NCBI GenBank assembly: GCA_037074765.1
Contig: JBAMDO010000139.1
Span: 100,027 to 164,026 of the forward strand
Reading direction: 5' to 3'
DNA length: 64,000 nt
From: Mansonella perstans
Taxonomy: Eukaryota; Nematoda; Chromadorea; Rhabditida; Onchocercidae
Part shown: positions 1 through 20,760 of the stretch, in pieces
Layout of the letters: every line of letters begins with the position of its first letter
Numbering within the stretch: position 1 is the first letter of the stretch
Translations under genes and position numbers: made by a program
Notes under the pieces: generated by a model
What the model saw: the letters and a program-made list of their open reading frames with translations, nothing else
The model's database searches: none
What the model was told of the DNA's origin: nothing

Positions 1-83
1 TTTTTTTAGTGTAAAAGTATTTTATGGGAAATTATGAAGTTTTAGGAAATTATAAATTTTTTTGTTAATCTCAAATTTTTTAG

Positions 84-456
84 GCGCAACAGTCGGGCAT
101 CGTTCGTTGCTACGTTATTATAGACAACATTTGAAGCCGGTGAAATATGAAATTAGAAGTGGTCGTCAAAGAAAAGAAATTCTTAAAAAAGCGATGATTA
201 GTCAGTATAAAGAGTTGGGTTGGAAAGAAACACCTGGTTTGTTTCTGAAATTTTGAATCATGCTTGTTGGAAAGAAAATATCGTAATTTGATCTTTGACA
301 TTTCTTCCAACTAACATTGTTGTGTTTTCAGGAACGTTGGCAGTGCAGCTAGCGAAAGATGTGCGATATATGAAGAAAATAAATTCTAGAAATTTGCTTA
401 GATTAGGCATTAACAATAACCGTTTATTTAAAACACGTGGTAGAAGTGATCAGTGA
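84..456 (+). CDS. 3' end of an unidentified gene (last two exons)
   Basis: Two exons are visible, 84-236 and 332-456, joined across a 95-bp GT-AG intron that splits a Gly codon; the frame closes at TGA 454-456. The exon at 84 follows a TTTTTTAG acceptor, so the gene begins left of the window. The visible product is about 92 residues, very basic and without membrane segments; it contains RSLLRYYRQHLKP, a Lys/Arg-rich stretch, GWKETPGTLAVQLAKDV and a C-terminal LFKTRGRSDQ. I do not recognise the family. A small mitochondrial or RNA-binding protein would fit the charge, but that is a guess. Splice phase and uninterrupted frame make it likely to be real coding sequence. Confidence 0.6.
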
Positions 457-2292
457 TAATAAATATAATATTTTATATGATATTTTTGCGAGAAGAGCCA
501 ATAATTCCAATTTTCTAATTTTTTGATGAAATTTATAATATGGCTGATTCTTTATTTATTTTTGTCGATTCATCGGATGTGAATCATCATCGACCGTGAA
601 TCGCTTTTTTTTAAAATTGAATTTATTCGGCATCTTTCGCAATTAAATTTAATCCTTAAAACAATAATTAATCCTTATAAATTGTTTCTTAATTCGATGA
701 TCGTTATTTCTTTCGATGCAGCCAATAGCTAATTAGTGATGTTACAGTTTTTTTTTTCGGGTTAATTCTCGTAGATTCTCGCATTCGTTAATATGAATTT
801 GTTACGAAGGGAAGTTGAATTGTTTTCCTCACTATTTCGTCAATAAATTCGGTTCGATAAATACATGGATAATAAAATGAGGCGTTGAGTAATAGAAAGT
901 AATATCCTAGAAACGGGTGAAGCTACCTATATTTCAAGGTTAAAACAGGGTTCCACGAATTTTGTATAATTTATACTACCATAGAAAGTATAAAAATTTT
1001 AAAGTTTAAATTAAGAGGATGTTTGGGAACTAGTTGGTTTTTTTCTTTTTTTTAAAAACAGAGATCTTGTTATTACTTCGAATTTAAGATTTCTTTAGCT
1101 TCAAAAAACGGCAAGGAAATTTGTTATCACATAGTTATGTATATTTTGTTTTACTTGTGATAGTTGTATGAAAAAATTTTTTACTGCAAAATACTAATTC
1201 CAATTTTTCAGTTGAAATTACTCTTTTCTTTTATGCTGTCACAAACTTTGTTGTTAAAAATGCATCACAACACATTAAAATACATAACATGAAATGAGTC
1301 CTGATATCATGATCAGACAATATGGGTCTAAATTACTTCTTAAAATAGACGATATTTTCAGTGTAAAATAGTCATTTAACATTACGAGAAATACAATTTA
1401 AGAGCTATTCCTCGTTATATTTGAAACGAAATACGTTTCACTTCAATGTATTGACTCAACATTATTTGATTTATTGACATAGCAAACATCTTAATCATTC
1501 AGTGTTTTAAATTCGTCATTGTTTTGTTTTAAATTTTGCAGTTTCTGTTAAATATGTCTTTTCATTGGTTGTATTTTATGAAGCTGTAAGCAAATAAGAT
1601 TAATTTTTTTCAGATCATTTACCATATGGAATTTATCCATTCATATCTTTAAATCATTCTTACATAATAATTCAAAATTTCTCACGTTCTTTTATTTCGA
1701 ATGTAATCTGCTAAATTAATCTTTCATAGGAGAAAATGTTATGGAAACTGCTATTATGTTCCATAATATTTTATACTTTGAAAGATTGTATGATTAAAAT
1801 GTCGCATCAATAAAAATTTAATTGAGAGAATAAAAATTGTGTGATGAAAAGGCATTGGAGATAGCGATTACTAATATCACTATGCTTTTTCTATACAATA
1901 AATTTCTCATATCTTTTGAATTTCATTTATTAATTTTTTTAATGGAGTTTTCTAAAATGACATTTTGATCAGTTTAAGTTCTTCATATTAATTTTGAAGA
2001 TTCACAAAAATATTGCAATTATTTCCCATTCTCCTTTAATCATTTTTCTTATTTTGGCCTGGAATAAAATCAGATTCTGAATGTTTGTTATATATCAAAT
2101 TACAATGGTTGAGTGATGCTGCGAATATTTTTATTTTCCTAAGTTATCAAATCTTATCATTGAAACCTGATAACACGAAATTGATTAATTTTCCTTTAAT
2201 TTGTATGAAGCTACTCATACTGTTATTAATACGTTTATTCTTATAATTTTATTATTTTTAGATTACGACATTGTCATTTTCTACCCAAAGCA
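457..2292. other. Intergenic, AT-rich; no gene seen
   Basis: No conserved reading frame or RNA gene was found here. The right end carries the likely trans-splice acceptor of the next gene: ATTATTTTTAG ending at 2261, about 31 nt before its ATG. Confidence 0.5.
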
Positions 2293-10300
<8,008 letters not shown>

Positions 10301-11939
10301 TAATAACTTTATGATGAAATGTTGTAAAAAATTACCATTATAGATTTTTTCTTGGAATTATTAAAAATTGGAACTTTGTTACATCTAAAGTTTCTCCATC
10401 TGTTGCAAAAACAAAATTTATTTGTATTGAGCTTTTATCTGTTTTATGTTCTCGGGGGTTTTTCCCAGTTTTAAAGTAAGCAGTGTTTGACTTAGTGATT
10501 GATTGGTTGATTTTTTAAGCGTTTGGTTGTCGAACGTTGAACTTTGGTAAATGGGAGTTTATTAATTTTTAATAATCAGAGATTTTGAATAATAAGTTCT
10601 TCAAAATTTCCTTCCAGTTTTTAATGGACTCTTGCTGGTCTTATCTAAATGGTTTACTCTAAACTTCTGTTAGTGAGTCTTTAATTAGGCACAAAATAAC
10701 AGAAACAGCAAAAGATAGACAAGTTATAACCAACTTTCTTACTATAAATTGGCATGATTCGTTTTCTTTGTTCATGGCACTGTCTCTTAGTTGAAAATCT
10801 GGAAGTTTTAAAAACAGTGATTCCATTGTTAATTTTACTAGAAGCAAAAATAAAAAAATGTAATGATTCCCGAAATTCTGAAAACTGTTTTAAAGAAGCA
10901 TTGGTGATATTAAATGCTACTTAAGAAAGGATAATAGTTAAGAAAGGATAATTTGTCGTTCTATGAGACAGTCAGTTTTGATTGTTGTTATGCCGACTTC
11001 CATATTGCAATATGTTTTTTACAAGAAGTATTTATACTAGATTGATCGCTTATCTGCTGATAACACATTAAATATCATTATTTATGAAGAATAACATAAA
11101 TAAATCTGACCGTTATACTTTATGATATTTTCATTTTTCTATCAATCTATCTCTTTTTTTTATAGTAATTCAAATGAATTATCGGGACGATGTATTCGTT
11201 CGGTTATCTGTATCTAACCTTTTTTTCCAATTTATTGCACTTCCCATTGCACCACTTCAGATGTGAGAGTTTAATAACACATTGAGTTCGTCTATAGATT
11301 GTTGAGAAATTTTTTAATAATTTTTCCTTGAAAACTTTAAAAAATTTTTTTCCTTTTTTTTTGACAAGCGAAATATGCACAGGTATCTTTAAAATGCTTT
11401 TGCCTTCATTCATTCTGTACATTATATGATTAGTGGAGATTTTGCTATGTTTGTTTGCATAAAATTTCTAGGCGAAAAATAAACTAAAAATTTCCAGTCC
11501 GTTTATTTTACCTCGACATTTGAAGCAGCGAAGTATATACTGGTGAATCGTGATACCAAATTGGATAAGTAACGAACGAGATTACAACGCTTTTCGTTTG
11601 GTATAAACATTGTTTACAATGTATTTACACAGGAAATTAAGAATTCATATAATTTTCCAGGACCATAATTAATGTGCAATATCATAAAGTAATGGAACTA
11701 ACGGTACTCGTTAGTGTTGATTATCTTTCTCATTGGCCAATTAATTAATTAATTGTAGTTGGAATAGCGTTTTTGTTCAGTGAATTTGCTAGTTTTCTGA
11801 ACGAGCATCTCTTTTTAGCCAAACATAGCGAAATTTAGCACAAAATTACATAGATTAATATACTTTCTCATTTGTTAAATTCATTTTCAAGCTGTTGAAT
11901 AATTTTGTTTTTTATTCATACTATTATTGAACAATGTTC
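10301..11939. other. Intergenic between convergent genes; no gene seen
   Basis: AT-rich sequence between the UGP2 stop and the 3' end of the tail-anchored protein gene on the other strand. I see no conserved frame, tRNA or repeat worth naming. Confidence 0.5.
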
Positions 11940-12640
11940 CTAAATAACAAGAAGTGCAAATATCAGAGTGGCCAGTAGTCCCAGCGCTATTATCACAACT
12001 ATTGTCCACAACAGCTGAGCTATTCCCCCACACCAAAAATTTTTCTTACTTGATTTCCGCATTTTCTTGCTTTTATGTTTCTGTTGTAGAGTTGTTGCCT
12101 GGAATAATAGCCGTTTATTATTTACATGAATTATTATATGCCAATCATCCATTTTTTCTCAATAACGATACTACCAAACTACCTTAGTATGGTGCAAAAA
12201 GAAACTGATTAAGCGCAGATTTACATAAATACAAAGTCACTTTACTTATTCTTTTTTCAAATACTTGCTAACTATTTTAGTATTATTGTTTGATAGTCAT
12301 TACAGAATCGCTGACAAAAACAGTAGCCATTAATATATCAATATTGACGGTGACGTGTGTACTAAAAGAAAATGATTCTTCTTCAAACAAATCATCGTGA
12401 AACCACTCTAACCTTAATATGAAATCAAATCACAATATGACTTACCGCTGCATCTGAATAGTAAAATAGATGTGGCAAATACGAGGGATATGGCGGTGAA
12501 GGTGACGGAAAGTAATAAGGTATGAAAGGTTGCGGATTATACCATAGTTCTGGAATTGCGGGGAAAGAAAGAGCTTGCGGATTGTAAATTGTAAAATGAG
12601 GTCTCTGTTCCACACAGTCGTTAATACCATTGAAATGCAT
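11940..12640 (-). CDS. Small tail-anchored membrane protein with a Pro/aromatic-rich N-terminus
   Basis: Two exons on the minus strand, 12446-12640 and 11940-12098, joined in phase 0 at GCAGCG|GTAAGT, give 117 residues. Residues about 20-62 are rich in Pro, Tyr, Phe and Leu (for example FIPYYFPSPSPPYPSYLP). A Lys/Arg/Ser-rich stretch (KHKSKKMRKSSKK) follows, then one strongly hydrophobic segment, residues about 95-116, ending one residue before the stop. A basic flank next to a C-terminal anchor predicts a type II or tail-anchored protein with its N-terminus in the cytosol. The ATG lies 4 nt after an AATTACCAG acceptor, which suggests it is the true start after trans-splicing. I know no family for it. 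The splice site and the compositional architecture argue for a real gene. Confidence 0.6.
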
Positions 12641-13626
12641 ACACCTGGTAATTAAACAAGTTTAATAAGATAATGTGGACAAATAAAACTTATGCTAATT
12701 AAGTTTTAAATGGTCTCATGGTGCCATTAAATTAAAAAAAAAAAAAAAAAAACAAGAAGTATGAAGAAAAGAAAAATAATGCGATCATTGTGTTGTGCGG
12801 AAAATGGAACACATGATAGGGAAGATTGTGCACAAATTAACTGTCGTGTAAAACTGATTACGTTTCTAGTGTAAAAGTGAAAGTTCTCGCAATCGTATAC
12901 CTAAAATGTTTGAATTAATCGAATTACTCCACAATCTTTGTGATTCATTTTCGTACCTTTCCATTGACCAGTTTTGAAAATGCTGTAAATACGTCAAGCT
13001 GACCCTATTTAACGAATTTTAAGAGTAACTCATTTATGAAGTTTCATTAATTAAAAGATTTAAATATCTTAGATGGATACTAGTGATTTTTGATCAGTGG
13101 ATTTTTCTACATCACAGAGCAAACAAATTGAAATTGTAATTAGCTTAATAAAGAAATAATTCGACATGCTGTGAAAATAAATTTCATTGGGCTCAGTACG
13201 CTTAATGTGCGAGCAAAATTTTTTTTTTAGAGATTAATTTATTTCAAAATTTGATCAGATTGTTTTAATTCAGTTAAACACATATTGCGAGGTGATATTC
13301 GCTTTTGAAATGAAGTTGGGAAAGAACAGATTTTTTAGAATTTATTGGTCTCATTTTGTGAATTACATTGTGCAAACATTCAAAAACAAATGAGCTCAAA
13401 TTATTTTATGAATGTTTATGAACTTTCAGACATAGTTTAAAATTTTTGCATTTGGAATCGTGTAGCTCTCATACACATGAATTCTTTATCCACTATTCTT
13501 TCTTTCCAGCGAAGAGGCGACCGTCATACTATTTTGGTATATACTAGAAGTAATGTTGTATAACATATCTCAATTTGAGCTTGTTCCATGATTTTGATTT
13601 CAAATAAATTCATCGAAAACAATCTT

Positions 13627-13698
13627 AAAAATAGCCATCATAATCGTGATTACGACTTCTCTAAAAATAGCCATCATAATCGTGATTACGATTTCGTC
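13627..13698. repeat. 36-bp tandem duplication
   Basis: Two head-to-tail copies of a 36-bp unit beginning AAAAATAGCCATCATAATCG, at 13627-13662 and 13663-13698, nearly identical. Confidence 0.85.
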
Positions 13699-13971
13699 CA
13701 AAAATGAAAATGATTCATTTTATAACACTGTTCACATAGATCTATGAAACTTTCTTGTGATTAAATCTCATAATTATATCTTATTTTGACACTTCAGTTT
13801 ATCATTCCCTTTCAACCAAGTGAATCAATAATCATCTTAAATACGAGTTATCGCAACAAAGATGAGTAAATATACCTGTGGTAACGTAGTAATAGCACAC
13901 ACTGTAGACATATTTATGTTTTATAATTGAAAAAAGGGTAGCAGATATGCATATATATCAGATGTTACGGT

Positions 13972-14151
13972 TCCCCATATCACGTCGCAGTGATAACCTT
14001 TGATGACCTTTACACCTGGTCTATGCATGCTCTACCAGCATTCAAATAAGCAGTTCATTCATCCCCATATCACATCGCAATGATAACCTTTGATGACCTT
14101 TACACCTGGTCTATGCATGCTGTACCAGCATTCAAACAAGCAGTTCATTCA
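13972..14151. repeat. 90-bp tandem duplication
   Basis: Two adjacent copies, 13972-14061 and 14062-14151, differ at only a handful of bases. Each contains GATGACCTTTACACCTGGTC. It lies in intergenic sequence. Confidence 0.9.
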
Positions 14152-16073
14152 AAGGACCCAAATATAATTGGACTATCACCGTTCACTTCCTCTTCAAAAA
14201 TTCATCCTTCACTGTCACCTTATCATTGCGACATATTAATCATCAATGGCAAAACATTTGTTGTTTATTCGTTGCTAAATTTTTCGTCTAATTTCATCGT
14301 ACTGAACAAACATGAAACTATTATTTTTTCTCCATCCAATTATCTTTTCCTACTTAGTATTCGCTATAAATTCGATAATTCTGTCCTATCTTCATTTCTT
14401 GATCATTCTGTTTCGCTATCACATTTACTTTTCATTCAGATTGATAGTAAAATCATAAAATGATGAAATTTCAGTTTCCATCGAAATCATCAAGTAAATG
14501 AGAAAAACTAAATAGAGAAATAAATGTGACACTTAACAATATTATTTATATTTAAAAAATACTCACTATTTTGGTATTATATTGATTTAATACAAGGAAT
14601 CTATTTCTTGTAAATCAGTGAGTAATGTGATCTGATCATGAAAATACTGAAAATACGCATATTTTAAAAAGTATATACCTTATGTCTTTAAAGCTATTAA
14701 CAATTTACAACAAAAATTAACAAACTTAGATTAGATAATAAAGGATCAATAAACATCCTTAATGTTAATCATATTTGCCAGGAAAATCATATTCTTCCTT
14801 GTCGGCGATAGATGTTTATTCGGATGGTAATATTGTACTCATAAAAGATTACAAATTGACAAAAGTAAGAAAAAAAAAGTATAAAACATGCAATCAATTG
14901 ATGATAAGCAGTAACAAAAGTGCAAATAAACAAACAATATGATTACTTTTAACTAACAAATCCTTAACTATCCGAATCAAATGATAGGGATAATTAAAAT
15001 TTATCGGAAGATATTTTGTTGTAATGTTATGTTTATGTTTTAAAAGTTGGCCCTTGTTTAGTTGGGGCAGTGGTCAAGAAGTTGTCGAATGAAGCAAGGG
15101 AATAATGTAGTTACTGATTGCAACAGTGATGGACAAGCGTAGTGGACCGTCTGAGATATGCATGATTGTTTACATTTCTCTTGCAGACGAAGCTTTGGAA
15201 AGCTCCCCTGTGGTTAATTAACATGAAAAAAAGCTAAGCTGACCTTTGGCATTGTCTTTATGATTGATAGTTATCATAAAATTCGCAATCACTTTACGAT
15301 ATCGCCTTTATTGTTAGCTTATATCCTCCTTATCGAGGAAACTTATAAAATTTTGTCATTCTGTTCGATAATTTCCATTCCAGTAATTGGGCAATACCTG
15401 ACCAGACCAGTCTTCAGCGCCTTGGTACTTCACAAAATAGAATCATTGACCAATGCAATGATCATAAAAATATTATTTCTTGAATGAAGAATAAATGTGT
15501 AAATAAAAAACTGTCAGTTATCTATACATCGTCTCTCCTCCCATTTTATTACGGAATTTTCACCGTACTACCTTACTTTCATCGTGACAAAGTATGGGAA
15601 AAACGAAAAACGAACATATTGTAAAAGTTCTCCATTGTTAGTTTTTGAATCGGTGATAATTCAGCTATTCTATTTTCACAGTGAATTTCATATGCACAAG
15701 AAAAATAATATAATTTCCTAATTATAAAAATAGTATTTATGAACTATTCCAGCAATAATTCATATCAATAAGAATCAGAGCTGTATTAAAATCGTCTGCG
15801 TTGCTTATTTGCTTATAATTAATATCGAATGGCGCTATAATTTCTTTATGTTTATTTGGTGAAGCCATAACAGATAAGTTAGAAAAATTTTTTTATAAAA
15901 GAAAACAGATAGTTTATCTTTAACAAATTTCCAAAAAAAGCAAGAAAATGTGGAAGAAAAAGTTGCATTTTTTTAGAAAACAGAAAACAACAAATAAAAT
16001 AAGGAAAAATTTTTTCTTAAATTCAAGCTTATTTCAGCAATAGTGATAGATACATAAAATTAATAGGAGCATG

Positions 16074-19000
16074 TTAATTTTTCAAATCATTTTCGATAGG
16101 TGCTTCCTTAACGAACGGTATTAGTTCTTTGTAGGGATGTGGCATAAACTGTTTTAAGATTTCCGGAATGCGTATACCATTCTCTTCTTGGTAGTTTTCC
16201 AACAGCGCACATAATACACGTGTGGTTGCACACATTGTACCATTCAGCATATGTACGTAATTTACCTGTGTAAAACAAATAAATACGCTTATGTCAGATG
16301 AATCAAGATTTCTATTAAAGCAAATTCGAATTACTCAAAATTATCCGCGACAAAAATCTGTCCAAATACCTTTAAACTTCGATAAACATTCTGACTTCGA
16401 AAAAAAATAAATAGAATAACCAAACAAAGAAAAACATACTTCACCATCTAGTTTCTTTGTTTTTCCATAACGGATTTTCAAACGCCGAGCTTGATAATCG
16501 GTACAGTTTGAACAAGAAACTAATTCTCTAAACAACTATTGTTTAACAGCAATACTGAAGGTAAATTTTCGAAGATTTATGGAACAGAAAACAAATTTTC
16601 AACAGAGCCCACAAAAAAAAAAAAAAAAAATAAAAAGGACCTAAATGCAGCACTGCCCGGAAACCAAGCTTCTAAATCAAGCTTCTTTGCTGCAGCATTA
16701 TTTAGTTCTCCCGAAACTATGCATACAATTCGAAACGGTATACCAAGTGCTTTACAAAAATCTTCAGCGTTTTCAACCATCTGCAAATCGATGAAACAAC
16801 AATCATTGGATGAAAATAATGCAAAAATGAAGCAAACGATTTTTTGGTTAATACTTTACTTCCCACGGCATCCTTGTCCTACTCAATTTCCGCTATTACT
16901 TTTTAAGCCGTCTAGATTTTCTTCTAAATGTCGGCAATTTTTCTCAAATAGTAATGCCTCTTTTGCTACTGTGAGAAAATTTATGGAAAAAATCATAAGA
17001 GTTCTACTGCACAAACTGCTTCTCCCTTTCCTATTTTTAAATTGTAGTATTCCCTGTTTTGTAGAGTAATTTTAGGAATTTAATTACAGAATCTAAATCG
17101 AAATTGTCAATCCCATCTCAGAAAATCAAAATGAGAAAATGTGTAGCACTCAATTCAATAAAAAGCAATCAGTTAATCGACTCATATCAGCATTAAAAAC
17201 CTATTTTTGCAGATTTTCGTTAAGCCAAACTGATCGTTTAAAAGTCTTCTCCACTAGATCCTCTTATTTGCAGGAATTTTTGAACGCCAACCAGTGCTAA
17301 TTTATTCATTTTCGATTAGGCAACGCAATTTCTAACTCTCATCACTTCAACAATGAAAGAAAAAACAAGATTACCTCATCAAGCATTTTCCAGCTTTCGT
17401 CATCATGTGGAGAACATAGAACAAATTGCTCGACTTTTTCAAACTGATGTACTCGGAACATACCACGAGTATCTCTCCCATGACTTCCAACCTACAAGTT
17501 CTAGATCGAGTTAAACTGTTAGTTCTGATGGACTGCTAAATGCTATTAAAAAAGCGAAGACCTCTTGGCGGAAACAAGATGATATGCCGGCATATTTAAG
17601 AGGCAAATCAGCTTCACCAATCCATTCGTTTCGATGATAAGCTGCAATTGGCTGCTCGGATGTGGCTATGAGATATTTTTCGTCACTAGTTTCGTCTCCA
17701 ATAACTTCAGAACCTTTCCCAGTAACCTGTTAAACAAATCCACAAATTTTTTAAATGACTGCCGCAAGAAATTAAAAGCAGTATCATTATTATAGAAAAG
17801 AAACCTTGTACAGCTCTTGATCGAACTGATTAAGCTGCGCCACTTCTTGCATTACTTCCTTCCGCATGAAGAATGGAGTGTAAAGCGGGACGAAACCTTT
17901 GGAATGTAGCATTTGCAAAGCAAGATTGATAACTGCTTGTTCCAGAAATACTAATGGACCCTAAACAAAAACAATTATGACTACATAATCTTCCACAATG
18001 CAAAGGATTTGAATCAGTATTAAAAATAATGAATTGCACAAACCTTCAAAAAATATCCGCGACCACCAGCGACACAAGTTCCACGATCACCATCAAATCC
18101 ATCAATCATCATACAAAGATCTATCTGAAACGTAGAAAAGGGGATGACATGAAATAAACACGGATATTTGATACAATAATCCATTTAAAAAATTTTACTG
18201 AAGAAAAAAATCCGCAAATAATCGTTGTAAAAGATTTCATTTTCATTGTTTCTAACGAACACAGTGAAGGCTACAATTTGAGAAATGACTCGAGCTAAGC
18301 ATTCATTTGAAATACAATGAAATGATGGAAAATCGTTCTACCAGCTAAGTTTTAATTACTTACATGTGAATATTTCTTCTTAGTCTCGATGTCACCAGAA
18401 GTCCTTTCCACTCTGTTATTGTCTTCATTATCACTAACAGGCACCGTGGGATGTATAATGTTGCCTATTTGAATAAGTCTTTGATGACGTTTTGCTTCAA
18501 GCTTCGCCATTTCTGTCTTCTTCTCCACAAGCTTCTCATCAATTATGGTCTTTAGTTTTTTAATTTGCGATATATTCAAACTCTAAAAACAATTATTTAT
18601 TAACTATAAATTGATTCAACATTCTATCATAACTGCTAAACTGCAGTACTAATGAAAACAATTATTGTAACATAAATGTAAATAAAATTAAAAAATTGCA
18701 TACTTTAATGTCATCAACATTAAGCACTTCTAAGCGTTCCAAATAATCGGATGGTACTGCATTATCATCACCCACTGGTTCCTTTTTCTAAAATCTTCAA
18801 TATTCATATTAATAATGAAATACTGTTGAATACCAACGTAATAATACAACATGCCTTCATTTTTTCTCCAATGACTTTGCTGCATAAATTAATCAGCCTG
18901 TTGAAATTGTCCGCAGCGAATCGATCTGAAAAACAATAAAAATTTTTAAAGTTCAGAATTTTTTACCAGAATATCTTAGTGAGACGAATGTCTGTCGCAA

Positions 19001-19808
19001 AAAATGGAAAATATTTATTTTCGCGGATTAATCATTGTTTTTGAATATTTAACGGACTTCACTAAGAAAGAATCCTGCTGTAATTTTATATCATAAAAAG
19101 CAAACTTTGATATTTTCATCTTTCATTTTAGTGAAATTACGTACAAAGCCGCTTCTCCACATGAAAAAATCTATGTAATCAGCGAATTTTTTTGGGAATT
19201 TCAACTTTAAATATGGATGGTTTCTGATAGTCCGTAACTTTTTTGGTTTGTTCCAGTGTATTATTTCTATCACTCGCTTAAAATGGTGGAAGTCGAAAAA
19301 ATGAATAAGTAAAACAAACTTATAATTTCAAGTTACAAGAGCTCGCAAGACACCAAGCATAACAACGGTGTTCTCCTTACAACTTACCCTTTCAATTTGT
19401 ATTACAAATAAAGTAAGAATCCAACGTTCTTAAGTCACATACTATTACAATGATGCAGGAAATTTGCAGCAGTACGATCTAAAGAATGCATTTAGAAGCC
19501 GATTTGAAATTCTTGTTATAAAGTTTTAATTTATTCAATTTTCTATTCAAAAGAGCTCTACACTGGTAAGCTGAAATTAATCTAAAAGAAGAAAAGAGAT
19601 TATCTAAAAATGATGATAAAGCATATTACAAAGTTCTTTTAAATTTCATTCAATACGAAATTTGTTCCTGACCTCTCCTCCATCGCTGATCGAAATAAAT
19701 AACATCATCCACAAATTCGACATCTTTATATCGTTTACGTTGTGAATCTCGTATCAGTTCCGGATTGCTGCCTTTTTCTTCTCGAAACAAATCAATGTCC
19801 AAAACCAT
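16074..19808 (-). CDS. SARS1: Seryl-tRNA synthetase, cytosolic
   Basis: Class II aminoacyl-tRNA synthetase that charges tRNA-Ser (and tRNA-Sec) with serine. Eleven exons, read downward: 19673-19808, 18855-18925, 18704-18787, 18364-18582, 18044-18124, 17805-17960, 17562-17726, 17375-17491, 16641-16780, 16440-16527, 16074-16265. All phases close, giving 482 residues; animal cytosolic enzymes are about 490-515. The N-terminus starts [13 protein letters not shown] as in animal SARS1, followed by the tRNA-binding coiled coil (residues about 40-165). The catalytic core has [14 protein letters not shown], the motif 2 region [41 protein letters not shown] and motif 3 with GTMCATTR. The tail stops soon after the core ([10 protein letters not shown]), without the Lys-rich extension of vertebrates. 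The intron after exon 2 has a GC donor (AAG|GCATGT). It is the last of three same-strand genes. Confidence 0.97.
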
Positions 19809-20760
19809 CCTAAAATAATAAAACAAATACAATAATTTATCAAATTTTCCGGCAAAGAGATTATAGCGAATCAATTGAACGGAACACAAAATATGACCAC
19901 TAAACTCGAAAAATATTATAATTTAATAATAAATCATAAGCTTCATTAGCACTATGTTAACGAAAACATTTACAAAAATGACAAAAATGGTTAAAATTCA
20001 TTTCAGCGTCGCATCGCTAACATTATCTAGTACTTCGTAGTTCGCCTACATGTTTCAAATAAAAGGCTAATTCGCCTGCAATAATCAACAGATAACATAA
20101 CTGCTCAGATGTCTATCGCAACTGATATTATCAATACTTCTAGTATGCACCGAAGAAGTACCACTGGTAAACTTATTAATGGCCAAATGTGCTCTATTCC
20201 TATCACTTACCAAGTTAATGCCTAATAAATATATAGTATATAGCATAATGAAATGAACTGTAATAGTATATATATACAACAAAGAAATATCAGAAATTAG
20301 CTACAGTATTCCATCATTATGTGGAGTTATGAATAGTCACTAGTATAATGAGATGAACTGAAATTGCATAGAGTTTAAGTATACTCTATACCCTACTCTA
20401 TAGAAATAAGGCATTTAAATGCAATATGCCCGTACTGCTACAAAATGTAAATCGGAAATTTCCATTCCTTAACAATAAAGGGGTACTGAAAATAAAGTCA
20501 TCCAGAATGAATTCTTTTCACATCAATGAATCTGTCAGAGTCAAAAAGAAAGCAATAAATAATTATCCAGAACATCTTTATACGTCGCAAAATAATAGGA
20601 AAAAGTACAAATTAGAAAAAAATTTTCAAAAATTATTACTTAAAAAATTAGTCAGTTTTGTAAATAAAATGAAGAGAATGAATACTTCTCATACTGATAT
20701 CACCCGTTTTGCAAAGTATAACAAAAGCATTTTAAATATCAAAATATATTGATACGTAGA
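19809..20760. other. Intercistronic gap between PSD and SARS genes
   Basis: About 950 bp between two genes of the same strand. A plus-strand open frame of 108 codons at 20426-20752 is Lys/Asn-rich, has no introns or similarity, and is probably chance. An imprecise repeat of an ATAATGAAATGAACTG-like word occurs near 20250 and 20345. The acceptor used for the SARS start is not obvious. Confidence 0.45.

Larger units (their letters stand above)
12641..16073. other. Intergenic, 3.4 kb, with two short tandem duplications
   Basis: No convincing gene. The region holds a 36-bp and a 90-bp tandem duplication (listed separately) and a few 60-130 codon open frames with no similarity, no splice context and AT-driven composition. 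Confidence 0.5.

Noticed and set aside
14080..14463. 127-codon plus-strand open frame
   Set aside because: Its start lies inside the second copy of a 90-bp tandem duplication, it has no splice context or similarity, and residue content is typical of random AT-rich sequence.
16539..17069. 176-codon open frame on the plus strand
   Set aside because: It lies antisense to SARS exon 9 and the adjoining introns; the minus strand carries clear catalytic motifs, so this is a shadow.
20426..20752. 108-codon Lys/Asn-rich plus-strand open frame
   Set aside because: Composition is what AT-rich DNA gives by chance, with no introns, no recognisable start context and no domain. It ends against the 3' end of the PSD gene.
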